A stretch of DNA of 64,000 nucleotides from NCBI GenBank assembly GCA_033439255.1, contig CM065889.1, positions 2,108,001-2,172,000 on the forward strand, given 5' to 3'. Below, piece after piece: positions 57,820 to 64,000 of this stretch (positions within the stretch are counted from its first letter, which is position 1; each line of letters opens with the position of its first letter). This DNA comes from Hericium rajendrae. Lineage: Eukaryota > Basidiomycota > Agaricomycetes > Russulales > Hericiaceae. The position numbers and the translations under genes are program-made. The notes under the pieces were generated by a model. The model was not told the origin of the DNA. It saw only the letters and a program-made list of their open reading frames with translations, and made no database searches.

Positions 57820-58690
57820 ACCTGCTTCTGTCAGTTACCTAGGTAATCTGCAGCGACCGCACATGCGCATATACTCACTGCTTTGCCTGTGTAACTGTAG
57901 TCACAATTGTATCACAAATTTATAACACTGTTAGAAATTTTTAGATATCAACTCACCTATACTGCCTGTATGCTAGCTCGTGGGTGTATACAGCACGGCG
58001 AGGATTGCCTTGAGAGCGAGGCACGGGACTTCTGAAGCACAAGATCAGTGAATCGTTAATTGCGATATACCGGGATAAAGTTCTCAGTAGAGGATAATAC
58101 ATACGGGTTGAGGAAGAATGCTTCGGTGACTCACTCGAAGGGGACTGCTGAGGGTAGGGATATAGTGAAGGCAGTGAAGGCTCGTTGCGCGTCGCCTGGT
58201 GTGTGGCGTGTTAGGATACTCCCACGACCTCTTCACGATGCGTTCTTCTATCCAGACACCCATCCTAAGGAGTAACATCTCGTGGAAGCCCACGCAACCA
58301 AGGCGCGACTTGCAGAGAAGCGGACTTCAGCGCTCTCATAACCGTCTTCCTCGCCAACCCTCCCCTGGCAGGATGCGACTCCGACGTTGACGTTAAGCCC
58401 GAATTCATCGTTTACAGCAGTAGGGGAGTCCGAGACCCAGTCTAGCATTGGTGAAAAGCGCCCCGCATCTGCCCCCGGTCTCACAGATAATGAATCTGCA
58501 GACATCGTCGAGATCGATGCTTCGACTCCAACGGCTGGTACGTGTTAGGTTAATGCAGCCGGATTTTAGCTTACTTTTTCGTAGGAAGAAAACGGCAGAG
58601 AAAACGGCAGAGAATCTTGGAACCACTTGTCGACGGACATGCCAGAACAGTGGGGATGAACGTATCCAATGCTTGACCGTGCCGAAACGC
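57820..58690. other. Intergenic and degraded sequence before the hAT remnant
   Basis: Plus-strand frames around 58280-58540 read Ser/Pro-rich (TLSPNSSFTAVGESETQS, IGEKRPASAPGLTDNESA) with a stop codon and unclear introns. They may be the N-terminal part of the hAT remnant or of a lost gene. Confidence 0.3.
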
Positions 58691-58699
58691 ATAAGGAGG

Positions 58700-59280
58700 T
58701 ATGATTTCCCGTTCTTCCATCCTTGCGAACGGCTTATCTTGCATGACATATTTCGTCAATCTTCTTGTATACGACATGGGCCATGAGGAGAAGGACATCC
58801 GGAAACGACAGAAAATTGACAAAATAGAGTTTACAGATGACGAATGGACTCGTGCAAAGGTCTTCATAGATTTGCTTGCTGTACGCTTCAACTCTTATAT
58901 CCGTTCATTCAATATTCTCATTTGATTTTCTGCCAGCACGCAGATCGAGCGCAGCAAGCCTGCTTATCAGATAACGAACCGACGTTGCAGATGGCGCTTC
59001 CTGCGTTGGAGGCACTAAAAAAGGCATGGTCTGTTCGTCGCAATGAGTCCAACTACATTCAGTTCAGACCCGCTCTTGACGCCGCAATCAATAAGATCTC
59101 TGAGTACTGTAAACATAGGGATGACTCCGACGCATCCATCATCGCTATGTGTAGGTCCACAATGACCTCCTCTAACTAGCAATGATCCTCATTTCGCAGT
59201 GCTCGATCCAGTAGAGAGAAAAAAACACTTCAAGAATCACTGGTCTGTTGAACGTCAAGAGAAATGGGTGCGCCGCTGGT
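58700..59280 (+). pseudogene. hAT-type transposase remnant
   Basis: Three blocks join in frame through introns with good signals: to 58881 (KIEFTDDEWTRAKVFIDLLA; donor GCT/GTACGC), from about 58937 (HADRAQQACLSDNEPTLQ, ALPALEALKKAW, FRPALDAAINKISEYCKH, DSDASIIAM; donor GTAGGT), and from 59201 (LDPVERKKHFKNHWSVE) to 59280. This order is that of the helical insertion region of fungal hAT transposases. The BED finger, catalytic residues and C-terminal dimerisation region are not found nearby, so it is a fragment. Confidence 0.6.
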
Positions 59281-59793
59281 AAGGTGGGTGGTTGTTACGT
59301 GGTCCTTGTAATGAACCATCCCCACCGTACCCAGTCCGCTTGAGCTGTTCTTCGTTCATGTGCCGTTCAAATACATGTATATCACGTTCTATTACTCCGG
59401 ATTCTTTGTTTTCTTGTCTCTGTGTATCATACTCGTTGCTTTTCATATTAACTTGATTTAACGTCCATGAGAATTCAATATATGGGATACTCCCATAGGT
59501 CTAGTGGTTTACTTCGTCCAGGAGTGAAACCTCAACTGAAGTATACCTTTCTCTTTCCTGATAACATGATCTCGTACCCAATAGAGGAATGAGCCGGTGA
59601 TTGGACGAGCCGGGCGCTGAATCCGTGTCCCATATCAGCCGGGAAATAAAGCAACTGTCAAATGTCTCCTCTCAGCCTTGTCAGATTTATCTTTGTTACG
59701 CAATTTGTTCCAAGAGATACATGGTAACATTCGTTAGCAAAACGTTTAACAGGCCGCAAGCTCCACACTTTTCGACGGTGCCGTTGCTTGTCT

Positions 59794-61477
59794 TCACAAC
59801 TCTGAATCATCATCCATGTCGCCATTGTCACATTGCTCGGAGTCATCTTCCACCAAAGATTCCTGAGACGCTCTCGATTCGTGTATTCGTCCGTTCACAG
59901 AACCCTAGAAACATGTCAGCAAATATTTTAATGAATGTGTTAGAACTGACAATTACCTTGACTATGAGCGCTTTTGAATTGTGGTGTCTATGCAACACCT
60001 GTCCCAGGAGGTCGCACCATTCAAACTGTGGATCTCTCCCTATCGAAATTTCCTTTGCTCTGTATACAGTCCCAAGATCGACAATCTTCAACCTCGGGAG
60101 AGCTTTGCTGATGTCTACGCGTGGATAGTGAGATAAATGCGAGAAGAAGGAGGAATAGGCCGCAAAGCCATGAAGATGGATCTCCTCCAGTTGGCTGCAT
60201 TTCGAGAATATCACCCCCCATCTCTCATCAGGCCAAGCGTCATCCTGTATCCTCAAGCAGAGAGTCCGAAGATTCAGAGATGCAAGCAATCCTAGGATCT
60301 GAGAGAATACATCCGACGCTTTCCATCGGTCGCCACAGAATGCTAGATCGAACAACTCCGGCGGGCGAGATTCATCTGAGAAGTCCGCCCAGCATTCTGG
60401 GTTCACAGATAGTCTGACGGTTGCCATATTATGATCGATTTCAAGGGTTCCGTGAACTTCTGAGAAGCGGGTGATCCATACGCGGTCTAGGAATGACTTC
60501 AGATTGACCAAGTCCTCGGGTGCATGGAAATCAGTGAAGTCCGCCTCGAAATAGCATGTCTTAGGAATCGATAGGCAGTCCAGAAAATCGGCACATATAT
60601 TGCCTCCTTGGACCTCGAGGCTCATAAGACGGGGAAAGACGATGTTGGTATATGCAACAAAGCGGGAATTTTTCGGGAACGGATTCGTGATAACGAGAAC
60701 TTCAAGCAACGGCATGTTACGGAGGGCAGCGATCATCAAGGAGACTCCTCGAAGAATTCGTTCCTGGCGGATATCACGAAGGGACAGAGCAAAATCATTC
60801 GTGATCTCCAGATGTGTGATCGCGGTTTGAAGAGCAAGACTGTCCCAGCGAGGAAGCATATTATGGAGGACAAAAGTGCGAAGAAGGGGCCGGTATGAAT
60901 TGAAAGCATCACCCGGGAGAATACTTGGCTCTTCATCTTCTGAGAGCAGGCTTATTTCCTTGTTCAAGGTAAAATCTGTCAAGAGACCTCCTATTCCTGT
61001 CAGAAAATCGAGCGCGATGTCCCCTTCAGGCAAAAAGAGCTCTAGAGAAGCCACCTGCGCCATGTTCTTTTCTAGAATCTTGGAAAAAGGATCAAAGAGA
61101 GTTCGTGGATCCACCAGTGGGTCTTTAGAGAGGAATGGACCCATAGAGATGCATAGCGGCATGGTTCTTGCACGTGAGATGATCTCGACAAGCCCTTGAG
61201 ACCCCAAGCCCGCAGTGCCATTCGAAGCCCATAGGCTTGAATCCTGAATGACGATGCTCCTGAACCAGCGAGAGACCTGTGAAGCTGCGACCCAGTCTCT
61301 TCGATCCTCCCCAGGCTTAGTTTTGAATCCAAAGGGGGCGAGGATTGATAGGTAGAAGATGATCCGGGTAAACACCTCCACGGGCAGACGTTCCAACGGA
61401 CTGTGTTCACTTGGAGAGAGATTTTGTTCATAGAATGAATCGGGTTCACAGTCAGTCTCGAGATGGACGTTATCCAT
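59794..61477 (-). CDS. F-box protein, paralogue 2b
   Basis: Exons 61477-59957 and 59904-59794; 543 residues. F-box: RLPVEVFTRIIFYLSILAPFG, RRDWVAASQVSRWFRSIVIQDSSLWA. Shared with paralogue 2a: ALDFLTGIGGLLTDFTL, LRTFVLHNMLPRWDSL, LSIPKTCYFEADF and QLEEIHLHG. The last intron (AAG/GTAATT to TTTCTAG) leads to an acidic tail (VEDDSEQCDNGDMDDDSEL). Unspliced, the frame would continue to 59843 with an unrelated tail. It is head-to-head with the 62184 gene, 706 bp between starts. Confidence 0.8.
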
Positions 61478-61739
61478 TGCGTTTTTTTATCTGCTTTTAT
61501 CAATGAGAACGCATAATCCACAGATAGTGCGCCTGCATATACTGACATAGTGATATCGACAACTAGGCAATCACAAGGCGTGTTGTGAGTGTTCTAGATT
61601 GGGTAAAAATACATGGAAAATTTACAGCCTTCTAAAAACATACCTGGATGTACCGCCCGAGGTCTATGGCAATGGGGCACTGAGGCACGATGAGTATTTG
61701 CGGAGTATTCGTGGACGCCTGCACAGGGTGCATGTGACC

Positions 61740-61830
61740 CAAACGTGACCTGCTGGGCGCTAAATGACCCGGGCGCCACATGGGTCGGGAGCTAAATCGA
61801 CCGTCAAACGCCCTGCAATCCGGGGGCCGA
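61740..61830 (+). promoter_or_regulatory. GGGCGCTAAA-containing block between divergent F-box genes
   Basis: GGGCGCTAAA, GGGCGCCACA and GGGAGCTAAA are followed by ACCGTCAAA and CATCCCACTGCACACTCC, parallel to the block at 52150-52290. Confidence 0.4.
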
Positions 61831-62183
61831 CGTGTGCCAGAATCTTACCATCCCACTGCACACTCCATACAGTTTTCAATTCCTCTATATCTCTTACCTC
61901 GAACTTTTATTGCCATTGTTGATACGTGGAAAGACTCCAGTACACTCTCAGTGCGACTTTTGATAGCATATATTCAGCTTTCAACCACTGATCACATGGC
62001 AGACGGCTGCCGTGACAAGTTATCTTCATAGGCGCTGCTGTATCCATTCATTCCAGTATTTTAGGTCAGTAATTATCAAGAATGAACGCAGTCAAACGCG
62101 CGATTAGAATAAGTGTACGCTGACAAGGGTACAGGATCTTACCGGTACCGTCGACGTTTGTCACTCTGGTACTCTGACCAGCC

Positions 62184-63869
62184 ATGTCCCTTCTGGCGTC
62201 AAATGGTATGTTATATAAATAATGAATGAAGTTCGTTTTCACTAAGTTTCCGCTCCGCATCTCAGTCACTGGCAATATTCTTCTGTCTCCGCAGATCCTC
62301 GCCGAGTCTATAGTAGGACCAGAGCACAACCTTATAGCGGCTAAGCGCGCATACAACTCGACATTGCCAGTATTGAGTCTCCCTGTTGAAGTCCTGTGCA
62401 AGATTACTCGCAAGGTTGCGCAGGAGGTACCGCAGGCATATGATGGGAAACCTTCCAGGAGCTGGCTTTCCGTCACCCATGTCTGCCACTTTTGGCGGGA
62501 GGTGTGCCTCTCCGACGCCTTCCTGTGTGCGCGTGGAATCAACAACCATCTGGGACCTCGTTCCGTTCTGGAGATGATTGAACGATCACGAGGAGTTCCC
62601 ATGGCCCTTTCCTTGAAAGGCTCGAAAACGTCTCATTTGGACCTCATCCTCACCGAGTCCCATCTCAAGTTGACCAAGGAACTCTCCATATCTAACAACC
62701 CCCCTCGCATAGAGCATATACTAAGACACCTACTCTCCAATGCTCCGATCTTGGAGACTCTAGCGATTCGCACACCTCGGTTCAAAGGTTCTCCCGCTGT
62801 GTCTTTCTCCGAGAATCACGGGACGTACAACTTTCCCCAGCTCAAGTCACTCCTTCTCAAACAGGTCTTGCCATCCTGGTCCCTCCCCTTCCTTGCCGAA
62901 AATATGACAAGGTTGGAGATTAATAACCCAAGATACGCATATGGCCCATTGGTCCACGACGACGTTCTCATCCCTACGCAACGCTATGCTGAAATGCTCT
63001 CGGCCATTCACAGAATGAAAAATCTCACTTCTCTCGTTCTTATGGGCGTGTTTCCGCAAGTTCTCGAAGTCAATGCACAGATTCCCGATCGCATCCCGCT
63101 ACTGTACCTGAAAGACCTAAAATTCCATGCACCTGCACCGCTTGCATCCGATTTCCTCTCCAGAATCCAAGTCCCAAAGTCCTGTACGGTCAAGGCTTGG
63201 TTCTCTTCCACCTGTTCGCCAAGTGACGCTGTCAAGATTACCTCGTTTCTGACTAAGCTGCATGCCTTTGATCTTCGGGAACCTCTCAAGATATCTCTCG
63301 AGGAAGACTTTGCCAAGGTTATGCTCACTGTCGTGCTCGCCGAAAATCCTCTCAAAGTTCCTCCTATTCGCCTCATCCTCTACTCCCGTGATTCTTTCGA
63401 AGGTATCATGGCATTATTGACCGCTTTTCCATTGTCCTGCCTGCACACCCTCAGGATCCATCACGACAACGTGACTGCTGGAAATGCTTTTGTCGGTTAT
63501 GATGGACATCTGTGGCCCGAGGATGACTGGCTTGCGCTGTTTGATGCTTGCAAAATGGTTCAGAAACTCGTCGTGGAAACTGCCGACTGCGACTTCTTCA
63601 CTAGACTGGCTAAGAATACCTCCATCGCAACGACTTGCAACATTGCGTCCGTCGTTCTATACCTAGGCATGAACTCCCCAGATGAACAAACCCGTGTCTG
63701 GAAACAGCTATTCCTATATGTCAGAAGACGACGTCTTTATCGTCTTCCACAGGCACACTGCCTCGTGCGTTTCTCACATCATCGCATGGCTCAATCTTTG
63801 CTATGGCTTGATCTCGGCAGACAAATAGCTTCCATTGACGTGGAGTATATGGCACGACAAGACCTGTAA
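62184..63869 (+). CDS. F-box protein, paralogue 1b
   Basis: Exons 62184-62205 (MSLLASN) and 62266-63869 with a 60-nt intron; 541 residues. F-box: LPVEVLCKITRKVAQEV, WLSVTHVCHFWREVCLSDAFLCA. It parallels paralogue 1a throughout. The stretch 63003-63340 is almost identical to 53404-53740 at DNA level, while the last 450 bp differ markedly (for example MVQKLVVETADCDFF versus NIQKLIIETGDCFFF). An ATG at 62226 also opens the frame but lies inside the intron. Confidence 0.8.
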
Positions 63870-64000
63870 CGGCATTCTGACGAGCTATTTTCCCATGCTT
63901 CTATTGTGGTAGATTTCGAAACTGGTCTCGCTCCCCAAACGACTGCCCTATGTTCTTTCTCTACCTGTGGTGCGCTCAAGCTTCTCAGATGTTCTTATTC

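Noticed and set aside
62226-62265. ATG at 62226 as start of F-box paralogue 1b
   Set aside because: It lies in a 60-nt intron with good signals; the 22-nt first exon is matched exactly in paralogue 1a, where the second exon has no suitable ATG.

Overview
The window is nuclear DNA of a filamentous basidiomycete, most likely an Agaricomycete. The evidence is short introns (about 45-75 nt) with GT..AG ends and TACTAAC-like branch points, dense genes on both strands, single-copy eukaryotic genes (ALG3, RRP3, TRS130, an ERF2-like DHHC transferase, a CAB4-like PPAT, a LIM protein), an expanded F-box family, and Ty3/Gypsy, hAT and foldback repeats. All gene calls are read from motifs and splice signals by eye; no database search was possible.

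Region 1 (1-12755) is a nest of mobile DNA. The host of the nest is one Ty3/Gypsy retroelement on the minus strand: a candidate 5' LTR (12259-12755), Gag N-part (10656-about 11950), Gag middle (7499-7670), then Gag zinc knuckle and protease (1752-2816). The pieces are collinear and are separated by three copies of an element I do not recognise, called A1 (1-1751, left end outside the window), A2 (2817-7498) and A3 (7671-10655). Their ends are inverted repeats beginning CATCTGAGAAA or CATCWGAAAAATT. Just inside the ends lie arrays of the self-complementary unit ATAGCTATG. The interior holds a TATA-type promoter with two micro-exons (29 and 28 nt) transcribed one way, a 45-46 nt intron transcribed the other way with a base-paired hairpin right after its 3' splice site, and a long GC-rich stretch. 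No transposase is visible. A2 is further broken by a 1.5-kb element with CACTGG termini (4593-6074). A3 is inverted relative to A1 and A2 and carries a 20-bp minisatellite.

Region 2 (12756-13963) has no recognisable gene. Region 3 (13964-36996) is the conserved core: LIM-domain protein, Zn2Cys6 transcription factor, palmitoyltransferase, phosphopantetheine adenylyltransferase, a membrane protein of unknown role, ALG3, TRAPPII subunit Trs130/TRAPPC10, RRP3 helicase, a prolyl-4-hydroxylase-like oxygenase, and an intron-containing tRNA-Ser(GCU). Short head-to-head gaps (165 and 257 bp) look like shared promoters.

Region 4 (37000-51990) is accessory: a foldback repeat, a JmjC-like protein head-to-head with a six-exon gene of unknown function, a 180-residue unknown, a cysteine-rich multi-exon protein, a perfect 44-bp inverted repeat, orphan coding-like exons and a tRNA-like SINE candidate.

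Region 5 (52000-63980) is an F-box cluster: two plus-strand paralogues (52596-54281, 62184-63869) that share a nearly identical middle block but diverge at the 3' ends, and two minus-strand paralogues (56189-57809, 59794-61477) with an unspliced-looking but conserved last exon. A hAT transposase remnant lies between them. Most genes are independent housekeeping or regulatory functions; only the paralogous F-box genes and the nested transposons form functional or evolutionary groups.
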